A stretch of DNA of 37,290 bases, taken from Denitratisoma sp. (GTDB taxonomy: Bacteria > Pseudomonadota > Gammaproteobacteria > Burkholderiales > Rhodocyclaceae). The stretch covers positions 50,980-88,269 of the forward strand of contig JAVSMO010000001.1 of the NCBI GenBank assembly GCA_032027165.1, given 5' to 3'. Both the position numbers and the translations under genes were made by a program. The notes under the pieces are model-generated. The model was not told the DNA's origin, made no database searches, and saw only the letters and a list, made by a program, of their open reading frames with translations. Below are positions 24,357-32,100 of this stretch, piece after piece; within the stretch, counting starts at the first letter, position 1; the number at the start of each line of letters is the position of its first letter.

Positions 24357-26441
24357 ATGGATTCGTCGATCAAGCACTTTTGGCAAGACAAATTTTCGGG
24401 GCTTGTTCAAGCGGCATCAATGAAGCCTTATCCCGGGTGGAAGAACGACTGCGAGCACGATGAGTCGTATGTTCCTGCAAAACTTACCCTCCGCGACGAC
24501 TTCAATGATCTTACGCAGAACGTCTGGCTTATTGGAGCGCCTGGTGCTGTCGGGAAGTCGACTCTTGCCAAGGAGATTTGTGCCGCTACTGGGGCCGTCT
24601 ATTTGGACTTGGCGGAAGCAGCCACGGTCGCGGGCAACTATATGGTCGGCGGTTTGGTATATACAAACCTCTTGGAGTCTTGGACGGCTGGGCGCGCCGC
24701 CGTCCTCATCGACGCACTAGATGAGGCAAGGCTTCGCGTGACGCAATCTGGATTTGAGGCATTTCTTTCGGATGTGGCCGCAGTCGCCAGGATGGGCAAA
24801 TTCCCTGTCGTCTTGTTGGGAAGAGTCGGCATCATCGAGGAAGCGTGGACCATATTCAATGAGCGGGAAAACCTTGAGCTTCCAATCTTCGATATTGAAC
24901 TTTTTGAGCCTGACGAGGCCAAGCGCTTCGTACTGGCACGGCTTTTCAAGCTTTCTAAGGCCTTCCACGCAACTACCCGGAGGCCTGAGCATCCGGACTT
25001 GGCGCGTGCACTCGAATTGCATCGTACGGTGTACGAAGATGCGATCGACAAGGTTGTGGTTGGTCTCCAAGAACTTTCGGCACATGATGCAAACCGATTC
25101 GTTGGGTATGCTCCTGTTCTAGACGCAGTAGCGAAGGTAATTGCCTCCGAGAGCAACCCTGCGCGAATTAACGATGAGATGCGGCGCGTGCTCGAAGGCG
25201 AGGTGCTCCTTAGTCTTTCCAACGAGATACTTGCCCGAGAAGCCACGAAACTTGTTGCCCAGGTGAACAGTAGCTTACCTGGCCTGCCAGCCGGACTATA
25301 CGAGCCGGAAGAGCAACTTGAGAGACTTGCGTGCCGTCTCTTCAAATTGTCACAACCGCCCATGCCTTCGCAACTCACGCAGCAGCAGGTCGCGGCGTAT
25401 GAGCAGGCAGTTCAGAACTTGCTACCGCAGCATCCGTTCCTAGACGGAACAGGTACAGCACCGTCTAGCGCCGTTTTTGCGGCAAGTACTGTCGCTGCTG
25501 CATTACAAAGCCATCGCGGGGACATCGTGAAGGGCGCAGAGCGGTATGCAAACTTTGCACAACACACACCAAACCCGTTCCTCTTCGATTTCTACCGCGA
25601 AGCTATCAAGGCAACAGCCGAAATACCAACCGAACACATTGGGTTGGTCTTCGAGTCAGTGCTTGCGAAGTCGAAGCCTGGCGATACCGTTCGATTGAGT
25701 GTTGAGGGAGCGGATGGCGGTGCGCTGGATGTCGAAATCATGATCATCCGGCCTGACGAGCAAGCAAATAGGCTTGAGTTTACGGCCCCGTGTACAGGAA
25801 CTATTCGGCTGGGGCGTCGTGTCGCAGGAGTCAGCATCGATGCAGAAGACACCATAGTCGAGTTAGGCATTGGGGACCAGCTTGAGTTGGTCGCACCGAT
25901 TTCGATTAATGCACGGACTTTGAAGTTATCATGCAATCAAGTGGTTGTGAAAGCAGAGCCAAAAGCAGAGCCACTAGCTGTTGAGGGAGGTGCTGTGACA
26001 TTGGAAGCTGCCGAACTTATAGCTGATCCGGCTATTGCCGCACCAACCGTGCGAGTTGGTGCGCAACTTCAGGTAGCCTGGCCAGATTCCACTTCCTATC
26101 CGTGGTCGACATTTGCAGCGCCCTCGATACAGGATGAAGATCCTAGAACGATGGAAGCGCTTCGGATACTTCGTCGCCTTACGATGGCCTTCCGGTCTCA
26201 CAGTAAGGGGCAACTCGCAAGGTTCAAGGGCAAGATCGAGCATGTGCGCATGCTTAAGGGATCGGTTGGACGCGCGTTGCTCGACAAGCTTCTACGGGAT
26301 GGAGTTGTTCGTCTTAACGGCCCTATGTACTACTTAGAACCTGACGCACTTGGCTCAAAGGTTGGTGCCTCTTTCCTGGAAATCAAGCTGAAGACGTATT
26401 CGTCAAGGACAAGAGAATATGTCCAGCAGCTTGGCATTTAA
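24357..26441 (+). CDS. STAND/NACHT-like P-loop NTPase of unknown function (island gene)
   Basis: A 694-residue protein. Walker A is GAPGAVGKST at 60-69. Walker B is AAVLIDALDEAR with D119, D122 and E123. VVLLGRVGI near 151-159 resembles the sensor segment of NACHT/STAND ATPases. A helical region (about 180-435) follows. Residues about 440-575 are predicted beta-rich (PGDTVRLSVEG, LEFTAPCTGTIRLGRRVAGVSIDAEDTIVELG, INARTLKLS). Residues about 595-690 look like a winged helix (MEALRILRRLTMAF, LKGSVGRALLDKLLRDGVVRLNG). No recognised effector domain, membrane segment or partner gene. Two sampled lines give 48% and 45% GC, against about 70% in one flank line. A phage-defence role is plausible but unproven. 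Confidence 0.8.
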   Translation: MDSSIKHFWQDKFSGLVQAASMKPYPGWKNDCEHDESYVPAKLTLRDDFNDLTQNVWLIGAPGAVGKSTLAKEICAATGAVYLDLAEAATVAGNYMVGGLVYTNLLESWTAGRAAVLIDALDEARLRVTQSGFEAFLSDVAAVARMGKFPVVLLGRVGIIEEAWTIFNERENLELPIFDIELFEPDEAKRFVLARLFKLSKAFHATTRRPEHPDLARALELHRTVYEDAIDKVVVGLQELSAHDANRFVGYAPVLDAVAKVIASESNPARINDEMRRVLEGEVLLSLSNEILAREATKLVAQVNSSLPGLPAGLYEPEEQLERLACRLFKLSQPPMPSQLTQQQVAAYEQAVQNLLPQHPFLDGTGTAPSSAVFAASTVAAALQSHRGDIVKGAERYANFAQHTPNPFLFDFYREAIKATAEIPTEHIGLVFESVLAKSKPGDTVRLSVEGADGGALDVEIMIIRPDEQANRLEFTAPCTGTIRLGRRVAGVSIDAEDTIVELGIGDQLELVAPISINARTLKLSCNQVVVKAEPKAEPLAVEGGAVTLEAAELIADPAIAAPTVRVGAQLQVAWPDSTSYPWSTFAAPSIQDEDPRTMEALRILRRLTMAFRSHSKGQLARFKGKIEHVRMLKGSVGRALLDKLLRDGVVRLNGPMYYLEPDALGSKVGASFLEIKLKTYSSRTREYVQQLGI

Positions 26442-26503
26442 ACTCGTATAGAGTCCTTGGCACAGGCCACCGGATGTCCGGTTTCCCGCATTTGGTTGGG
26501 CGA

Positions 26504-26573
26504 CTGCTTCTGGCCGGAAGCGGTAGTAGCTGTTTTCTGAATGAACATCCGCTTTGGCCGATGAGCGGAAGTC
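26504..26573 (+). repeat. Two REP-like palindromic units, right of the NTPase gene
   Basis: TGCTTCTGGCCGGAAGCGGTAG (26504-26526) folds as GCTTC/GAAGC. ATCCGCTTTGGCCGATGAGCGGAAGT (26546-26573) folds as TCCGCT/AGCGGA with a 10-base loop. The AGCGGAAGT ending is shared with the unit at 24155-24172 left of the gene, so the island lies between related repeats. Confidence 0.6.
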
Positions 26574-26611
26574 GCGTGACAATCATCACCGCCTGATCGT
26601 AGTCAGAATAT

Positions 26612-26636
26612 CGCCGTATCCCAGCGACTGACTTTT
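26612..26636 (-). repeat. Dispersed bipartite motif, copy 3 (intergenic)
   Basis: Read on the minus strand, all 16 fixed positions match. The spacer is CGCTGGGAT. It is intergenic, between the NTPase gene and the paiB-like gene, and is followed by ATATT as in copy 4. Confidence 0.88.
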
Positions 26637-26652
26637 CCCTGAAACGCCGAAA

Positions 26653-27294
26653 CTATCGGCGATTGCGCTCCGTCATCAGTTCCGCCATCGCCGCATTCCC
26701 GTTCGGGTCGTCCGGCGAACTCAGCCCTGCGACCACCCCGGCCCGGTCGGCCTCGGGACGGTTCTGGCTGAGTTTCCACTTGCCTTCGATGCGGTCGATG
26801 GGGATTTCGATGCCGACGATGGCCTGCATCTGCGCGGCGACGTAGTCGTCCGGGGCGTCGCCGACCGCCCAGGGCTCGGCGCGCTTGCTTTCCTGGGCGT
26901 GCGTGAGGTCGTCGATCTGCCGCCGCAGCCAGGCCGCATCTTCGACGATGCGCGGCTTGCCCCAGGCATGCACGGTGACGTAGTTCCAGGTCGGCACCAC
27001 CTTCTGCGTTTCCCGCTTGCTTGGATACCACGAGGGCGAGACGTAGCCCTGCGTCCCCATGAACACGACGAGGCATTCGGCAACGCCCGGTAAGTCGCGC
27101 CAGTGCGGGTTGGCCCGCGCCACGTGGGCGCGCAGGGTGCCGCTGTTGCCCTCCTCGGAATAGACCAGGAAGGGCACGGGCGTGGCGAGCAGGCCGCTGG
27201 CACCAGCGCTGGTCAGCAGGCCCAGCGGGTGCTGCCGGATGAGTGCGTGCAGGACGTCGGTGCGCGTTTCGCGGAAGGCGGGCGGGATGTACAT
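26653..27294 (-). CDS. PaiB-type FMN-binding split-barrel protein
   Basis: A 213-residue protein of the PaiB/FMN-binding negative transcriptional regulator family (split-barrel flavin fold). The N-terminus MYIPPAFRETRTDVLHALIRQHPLGLL is diagnostic. VFMGTQGYVSPSWYPSKRETQKVVPTWNYVTVHAWG is the conserved core. The family was named for Bacillus PaiB, but its action as a repressor is not well supported; a flavin- or haem-related enzyme is an alternative. The ATG at 27294 begins this motif exactly; a much longer frame continues upstream in antisense. It sits 8 bases after the lectin-like lipoprotein gene. Confidence 0.9.
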   Translation of the reverse strand: MYIPPAFRETRTDVLHALIRQHPLGLLTSAGASGLLATPVPFLVYSEEGNSGTLRAHVARANPHWRDLPGVAECLVVFMGTQGYVSPSWYPSKRETQKVVPTWNYVTVHAWGKPRIVEDAAWLRRQIDDLTHAQESKRAEPWAVGDAPDDYVAAQMQAIVGIEIPIDRIEGKWKLSQNRPEADRAGVVAGLSSPDDPNGNAAMAELMTERNRR

Positions 27295-27302
27295 CGGGCG
27301 GC

Positions 27303-27980
27303 TTACCTCGCCGCGAAGCAGTAGAACAGCCCGTCGCCGCCGGTCGGGCGGATCTTCTCCATGCTGCAGCCGAGCGTCGGGTGGGCGGAGTTCCAGGAGA
27401 CGGCCCAGTTCGCCTCGCTCGGGCCGGCGCGGTCGTGGTGGCCGGTCATGGCGGCGCCGCTGTCGCCGCCGTTGGTCCAGTTGCCGCAGGTCATGTCGGG
27501 GAAGGGCTTGCCGGGGAAGGCGGTGCCGTCGGGCCGCGAGCCGGTGAGGATGTCGTGCTTGTTGGGCTTCTCGGTGCGGCCGTTGACGAGCTGGCCCTTT
27601 TCGTCGAGGGCCGTCTCCTTGTTCAGCTTGCTGTTCGGCGAGTGCAGGTCGTCGACGCTGCGCGCGATCACTTCGCCCTTGGCGTTCTGCCAGGGGCCGG
27701 TGCCGATGCGGTCGCGGGCGTTGACGAAGTCGGTGCCGGCCAGCGTGGAAGCCTGGGTGCTGAGGTAGGCGCGCCAGGTGCGATGGCCGCCGCCCGCCGC
27801 CTGCGCCAGCGACTGGCAGTGCCGGTCGGCGCCCTCGAGGCCGCCGAGGTCGCCGCCCTTGCCGGGGTTGGCGCTGGTGACGAAGAAGGTCATTTCCTTG
27901 GGGCCGGATTGCATCGTGGCGCAGCCCGCCACGACGCCCATCGCGCCGGCCGCGGCCAGCCATAGTGTTTTTCTTTGCAT
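27303..27980 (-). CDS. Lectin-like lipoprotein
   Basis: A 225-residue lipoprotein with signal peptide MQRKTLWLAAAGAMGVVAGC; C20 of the VAGC lipobox would be lipidated. The mature region has MTFFVTSANPGKGGDLGGLEGADRHCQSLA, a pattern of collagen-XV/XVIII-endostatin-like or C-type-lectin-fold bacterial proteins. Several glycine-rich loops and the stretch AFPGKPFPDMTCGNWTNGGD follow. A carbohydrate or surface-binding role is inferred from fold resemblance only. It sits between the MFS paralogue and paiB. Confidence 0.82.
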   Translation of the reverse strand: MQRKTLWLAAAGAMGVVAGCATMQSGPKEMTFFVTSANPGKGGDLGGLEGADRHCQSLAQAAGGGHRTWRAYLSTQASTLAGTDFVNARDRIGTGPWQNAKGEVIARSVDDLHSPNSKLNKETALDEKGQLVNGRTEKPNKHDILTGSRPDGTAFPGKPFPDMTCGNWTNGGDSGAAMTGHHDRAGPSEANWAVSWNSAHPTLGCSMEKIRPTGGDGLFYCFAAR

Positions 27981-28040
27981 GACGCGCTCCTTTCGTTTGC
28001 CGTTGGGGGAAGGCCATCTTGCGGCAGCCGATTGTGATCG

Positions 28041-29249
28041 TCAATGCGGGTCGCCGACCTTCTTTTCCCGCCGGCGGATCAGCAGGCCGAGCGCGATGCC
28101 GCCCAGCGCCGCGCTGCCCGTGACGACCATCGCATCCGTCCAGCGGCCGCTGGCGGCCACCAGCACGGCGATCAGCGGCGGGCCGATGAAGGGGCCGATG
28201 TTGCCGAACTGCATGTAGAGGCCCTGCAGCGTGCCGATCTGCCTTGGCGTGCGGGCGTAGCTGGCCGAGGAGGAGAGCACCGAGGCGGGGACGAGTCCGC
28301 CGATGAACGAGAGCAGCAGGCACAAGGCGTAGCGCGCTACATCCGGCAGCGCCTCCGCGAAGATGCCGAGTCCGCACAGGCCGGTGGCGAAATTGGCGCC
28401 GGCGATCAGATTGCCCCGATGGAAATGCCGCTGCAGCAGGCTGCCGCCGATCAGGTTGCCGGGCACGTTGGCGAGCACCATCAGGCAGGAGAGCAGCGCC
28501 ACCAGGGGCGCAGCCAGATCGCGCTGCTCGCGCAGGAAGGTCGGCAGCCAGATGATGAGGGCGTAGTGCTGCAGCGTCCAGCAGGTCATGGCGGCGGCCA
28601 GCAGCCACGGCTCCGGCTGCGCGAGCGCTTCGCGCGCGGCGGCGACGGGATGCGGGTCGCGGCCTCCCGGGGCGGCGATGCGGTAGGCCGGGCGCGAGCG
28701 CCACAGCGCGGCCGTCGCCAGCAGCAGCATGGCCAGCGTAAGCAGCCACAGGCCGCGCCAGCCGCCGAGCGGCATGACCAGCGGCGCCAGCAGCATGACG
28801 ATGCCGACGCCGGCCGGCAGGTAGCCGCTCCAGATGCCCAGCGCGAAGCGGCGATCGTGCGGGCTGCTGGCGGCGGAGAGCAGGGCCGGCGCCGAGACGG
28901 CGACGGAGACCATGCCGGCGCCCTCGGCGAAGCGCGACAGCAGCAGCGCCCATTCCCCGTCGGCGAGCAGCGCGCCGAGGCCGCCGAGCAGGCTGATGGC
29001 GAGGCCGGCGAAGCACATGCGCATGGCGCCGACGCGGTCGCCGAAAAGGCCGAAGAGCAGGGCGCCGCTCACCGCGATCAGGTTGATCATCGAGGAGATC
29101 CAACCGGCGGCGACGAGCGAGAGCCCGAATTCCGCGCGCAGCGCCTCCATGGCGATCGGTACCTTGCCGACGTTCATGGTCACGGCGACGCCGCAGAAGG
29201 CGGCGGCCAGCACGGCGCGCCAGTCGGTTCGGGGCAGTGGGGCGTTCAA
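28041..29249 (-). CDS. Major facilitator superfamily transporter (second paralogue)
   Basis: A 402-residue MFS transporter with about 12 hydrophobic helices and the loop GLFGDRVGAMRM. It is clearly paralogous to the transporter at 3285-4475 along its whole length. No ATG gives the complete first helix. A TTG at 29249 gives a start closely aligned with that of the paralogue, though without a clear Shine-Dalgarno, so the start is uncertain. The substrate is unknown. It begins 33 bases after the stop of the nosD-like gene. Confidence 0.82.
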   Translation of the reverse strand: MNAPLPRTDWRAVLAAAFCGVAVTMNVGKVPIAMEALRAEFGLSLVAAGWISSMINLIAVSGALLFGLFGDRVGAMRMCFAGLAISLLGGLGALLADGEWALLLSRFAEGAGMVSVAVSAPALLSAASSPHDRRFALGIWSGYLPAGVGIVMLLAPLVMPLGGWRGLWLLTLAMLLLATAALWRSRPAYRIAAPGGRDPHPVAAAREALAQPEPWLLAAAMTCWTLQHYALIIWLPTFLREQRDLAAPLVALLSCLMVLANVPGNLIGGSLLQRHFHRGNLIAGANFATGLCGLGIFAEALPDVARYALCLLLSFIGGLVPASVLSSSASYARTPRQIGTLQGLYMQFGNIGPFIGPPLIAVLVAASGRWTDAMVVTGSAALGGIALGLLIRRREKKVGDPH

Positions 29250-29281
29250 GCGGGGGGGCGATCGTTGGTCAGGCCAACATT

Positions 29282-30493
29282 TTACCGCGCCATCCGCGGC
29301 GCCGCATCGCGCAGGATGAGCGAGGGCGAGGCGAAGGGCGCCAGTTTCTCGAGGAAATCCAGCAACTCCAGCGCCGGCGAGTTGGCGAAGAATTTCGCGC
29401 GCGGCGTCTCCATCCAGATGCGGTCCGTGTAGAGCCAGACTTCGTGCGGCGTGTCGCCGATGCCGTCGCCGTCGCGGTCGAAGCCCTGGTAGTCGCTCCA
29501 GGCGTTGCCCTGCCAGTGGTTGGCCTCGCCGACGCCGGCGGCGCTGACCGCCACCTGGGTCAGGTTGTTCTCGAAGCGGTTGCCGACGATGCGGTGGCCG
29601 CCCTTCTCGCCGTAGAAATACATGCCGACGACGTTGTGGGCGAAGCGGTTGCCGCGCACCGTGAGCGCGGCCTCGGCGTTGAGCGGGGCGTTGGCGGAGA
29701 GTCCGGCGGCGCAATGCAGGACCTCGTTGCCTTCCACCAGCGCATTGCCGCTGTCCTTGAAGGCGATGCCGGCGCCGCCGCCGTCGAGGGCGTGGGCGAC
29801 GGTGTTGCCGCGCACGACGAGCTCCGGCGAGTAGAGCACGGCGATGCCGGTGTCGGTGTCCGAGAGGCGGTTGTTCTCGACGATGGCGCGCGGCGAGAAG
29901 ATGAACTGCATGCCGTAGCGGCCGTCCGCCAGCGTGTTGCCGAGGATCAGGTTGTCGGGCGAGTTGGCGAAGGTGAGGTCGCGCACGGTGCGGAAGGCGT
30001 TGCCCTCGATGCGGTTGTGGCGGCTGTACCACAGGCGCAGGCCGTCGCCGCGCGCGCCGCGCGGGGCGGGGCGGCCGCTGACGCGGTTGTTCGCGATGCG
30101 GTTGCGGCTTCCCTGTTTGACGTGGATGCCGAACAGCACGTCGTCCACCACGTTGCCCTCGACGAGGTTGTCGTCGCCCTCGACGAGCAGTCCCGCATCG
30201 ATGCCGTCGTGGCTGTCGCCCGAGCCGGTAAGGCGCATGCCGCGCAGCACCGCGCCGCTTGTCGACAGCGACAGCACCGTGCCTTTTCCGCCGCCTTCGA
30301 TGACGACCTTGCCGCCGCCGTCAAGCGTGATGGGCCTGGCGATGGTTGCCGGCCCGGTATAGCGGCCGGGCGCCGGGCGCAGCGTGCCGCCGGCGGGCGT
30401 GGCGTCGATCAGCGGCTGAAGCGGCGGCAAGGGCGGGGCGGCGAGCGCCGCCGCGAAGGGAAACGAAAGGAGAAAAGTCAGTCTGTACGACAC
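29282..30493 (-). CDS. nosD: NosD-like periplasmic copper-binding protein, standalone
   Basis: A 403-residue protein with a signal peptide (starting SYRLTFLLSFPFAAALAAPP). The rest is a right-handed parallel beta-helix with many short N-x-I/V repeats (NNRVSG, GNAFRTV, GNTLAD, NNRLSD, GNTVAH), as in NosD and CASH-domain proteins. NosD supplies copper-site maturation for nitrous oxide reductase. Here nosZ, nosR, nosF and nosY are absent from the neighbourhood, so this could be a paralogue with another role. The start is a GTG inside copy 4 of the dispersed motif; no ATG precedes it in frame. Confidence 0.82.
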   Translation of the reverse strand: MSYRLTFLLSFPFAAALAAPPLPPLQPLIDATPAGGTLRPAPGRYTGPATIARPITLDGGGKVVIEGGGKGTVLSLSTSGAVLRGMRLTGSGDSHDGIDAGLLVEGDDNLVEGNVVDDVLFGIHVKQGSRNRIANNRVSGRPAPRGARGDGLRLWYSRHNRIEGNAFRTVRDLTFANSPDNLILGNTLADGRYGMQFIFSPRAIVENNRLSDTDTGIAVLYSPELVVRGNTVAHALDGGGAGIAFKDSGNALVEGNEVLHCAAGLSANAPLNAEAALTVRGNRFAHNVVGMYFYGEKGGHRIVGNRFENNLTQVAVSAAGVGEANHWQGNAWSDYQGFDRDGDGIGDTPHEVWLYTDRIWMETPRAKFFANSPALELLDFLEKLAPFASPSLILRDAAPRMAR

Positions 30494-30497
30494 GGCG
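30473..30497 (+). repeat. Dispersed bipartite motif, copy 4 (covers the nosD-like start codon)
   Basis: All 16 fixed positions match; the spacer is CTGTACGAC. On the minus strand it overlaps the GTG start and the first codons of the nosD-like gene, encoding SYRLTF. It may have supplied the start codon. Confidence 0.88.
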
Positions 30498-30541
30498 ATA
30501 TTGTTGCCGCCGTGGCGAAGCTTGCCTTGCCCTGAGTCAAG

Positions 30542-31489
30542 CTACCAGCTGCCGGACGCGCCGCCGCCGCCGGAGCTGCCGCCCCCGCCGGAAAAGCCGC
30601 CGCCGGAAGAGGACGAGCCGGAACTCCACGACGAGCCGCCGGAGCTGCCGCCGACGGTGAAGCCGCCGATGCTGGCGGTGCCCTTGGTCTTGATGTCGCG
30701 CTTGGCCTTCTCGTACCAGGGCATGCGCGAGACGATCAGCTTGGCGATGGGGAAGCCGACGAGGTAGGTGCCGAGCAGCCAGAGCGCGCCGGTGGTGCCG
30801 ACCACGACGATGGGGAACATCGCCCAGAAGGGGATGAGGAAGACGTAGAGGAACCAGCCCATGCCCGGCGTGAGGATGCCGAGCACGGTGAACAGCCCGA
30901 TGATGCCGAAGATGAAGGCGCCGATGAGGATGCGTTCGGTGAGCGACAGGTCGGGGCCGTCGAAGAAGTTGTCGGATTTCGCTTCCGCCGCGGGCGGCGC
31001 CTCGGCCGGCGGCGCCTCGGCGCCGGTGAGCTGGCCGATGACGGCGGCGACGCCTTCCGCCACGCCGGCGTCGAAGTTGCCCTCCTTGAAGCGCGGCGTC
31101 ATGACGTTGCGGACGATGCGGCTCGCCGCGACGTCGGTGAGCGTGCCTTCGAGGCCGTAGCCGACCTCGATGCGCATGCGCCGATCGTCCGGCGCCACCA
31201 GCACCAGCACGCCGTTGTCCTTGCCCTTCTGCCCCAGCTTCCAGGCGTTGAAGACCTGCTCGGCGTAGGACTCGACGCTCTCTCCCTCGAGCGAGGGCAC
31301 GGTGAGGACGGCGATCTGGTTGCCGGTTTCCGCCTCGTGCGCCTTCAGCTGTTCGGCGAGCTTCAGCTTCGTCTCGGCGCCGAGGATCTCGGCGTTGTCG
31401 ACGACGCGGCCGGAGAGGTAGGGCACGTCGGCGGCCAGCGCGGCGAGCGCGGCGAGGCCGGCGACGAGGAACAGGGCGAGCTTGTTCAT
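30542..31489 (-). CDS. TPM-domain membrane protein with Gly/Ser-rich tail (YgcG-like)
   Basis: A 315-residue protein with signal peptide MNKLALFLVAGLAALAALAAD. The mature TPM domain begins VPYLSGRVVDNAEILG and continues to about residue 170 (IEVGYGLEGTLTDVAASRIVRNVMTPRFKEGNFDAGV). Two or three membrane segments follow (IGAFIFGIIGLFTVLGIL, FLYVFLIPFWAMFPIVVV). The tail is almost pure Gly and Ser and ends ASGSW. TPM proteins are linked to photosystem repair in plants and often sit next to LemA in bacteria; no lemA is seen here. It overlaps the second TPM gene by 4 bases. Confidence 0.9.
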   Translation of the reverse strand: MNKLALFLVAGLAALAALAADVPYLSGRVVDNAEILGAETKLKLAEQLKAHEAETGNQIAVLTVPSLEGESVESYAEQVFNAWKLGQKGKDNGVLVLVAPDDRRMRIEVGYGLEGTLTDVAASRIVRNVMTPRFKEGNFDAGVAEGVAAVIGQLTGAEAPPAEAPPAAEAKSDNFFDGPDLSLTERILIGAFIFGIIGLFTVLGILTPGMGWFLYVFLIPFWAMFPIVVVGTTGALWLLGTYLVGFPIAKLIVSRMPWYEKAKRDIKTKGTASIGGFTVGGSSGGSSWSSGSSSSGGGFSGGGGSSGGGGASGSW

Positions 31490-32100
31490 GCGCCTTTCTC
31501 CTCGAAGACTTCCTGCGCGATCTCGTCGGCACCCGCGCCGCCGCCGAATCCTTTGGCGACAAGCAGCGCCTCCAGCGCGTCGAGGCCGGCGCGCAGGGCC
31601 GGCGCGACCTGGCCGGCGGCGAGCTGCGGCGTCATGCGCGCGACGATTTCCTGCAATTCGGCCTCGCCGAGGCGCAGGCCGCTGTCGGGCAGGACCACCA
31701 CGCTGCGCTCGAACAGGCCGACCAGCACGAGGATCGCGTTGCGATTTTCCGTGCGCCCGAGGTTCCGGTCGAGGAAGAAGGATTCGGCATACTGCCGCGT
31801 CTCGGTCTCGCGCCGGGCAGCGTCGAGGAAGAGGCGGGCGAAGGGCGGGATGAAGACCGCCGCCAGCGCGGCCGCCGCCCCTGCGCCGAGAAAAGTCAGT
31901 CCCGCCAGCACGGCGTTTTGCAGCAGCGCGATGGCCGCCAGCGCGGCGAGGGCGGAGCACAGCGCGAAGGCCTTCCAGGGAATCTCGGGATAGGCGTCGC
32001 ATCTGCCGACGACGGCGGCGGCGACCTGCACGCCGGTGCGCGCCTCGAGGCGCTCGGCGCGCTCGGCGATTTCCTTGCGCCCTGTTTCGGAAAGGTTCAT
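31486..32100 (-). CDS. Second TPM-domain membrane protein
   Basis: A 204-residue protein. The N-terminus MNLSETGRKEIAERAERLEARTGVQVAAAVVGRCDAYPEIP has no signal peptide but belongs to a TPM domain. Two hydrophobic helices follow (AFALCSALAALAAIALLQNAVLAGLTFLGAGAAAALAAVFI), then the domain resumes with SFFLDRNLGRTENRNAILVLVGLFERSVVVLPDSGL. Copy 5 of the dispersed motif encodes AVLAGLTF in the helices. Its ends overlap both neighbours by 4 bases. It resembles YgcG-type companion proteins found with TPM genes. Confidence 0.86.
   Translation of the reverse strand: MNLSETGRKEIAERAERLEARTGVQVAAAVVGRCDAYPEIPWKAFALCSALAALAAIALLQNAVLAGLTFLGAGAAAALAAVFIPPFARLFLDAARRETETRQYAESFFLDRNLGRTENRNAILVLVGLFERSVVVLPDSGLRLGEAELQEIVARMTPQLAAGQVAPALRAGLDALEALLVAKGFGGGAGADEIAQEVFEEKGA
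31891..31915 (+). repeat. Dispersed bipartite motif, copy 5 (in second TPM gene)
   Basis: All 16 fixed positions match; the spacer is CCCGCCAGC. Inside the second TPM gene, on the opposite strand, it encodes AVLAGLTF in a predicted membrane helix. Confidence 0.88.

Noticed and set aside
24357..26441. A transposase or integrase origin for the island
   Set aside because: The only gene has ATPase motifs, not a DDE or tyrosine recombinase pattern, and no terminal inverted repeats were found at its edges.
26653..29103. An 816-codon minus-strand frame covering paiB and beyond
   Set aside because: The upstream part is a shadow of the lectin-like and MFS genes; the PaiB motif begins exactly at 27294.
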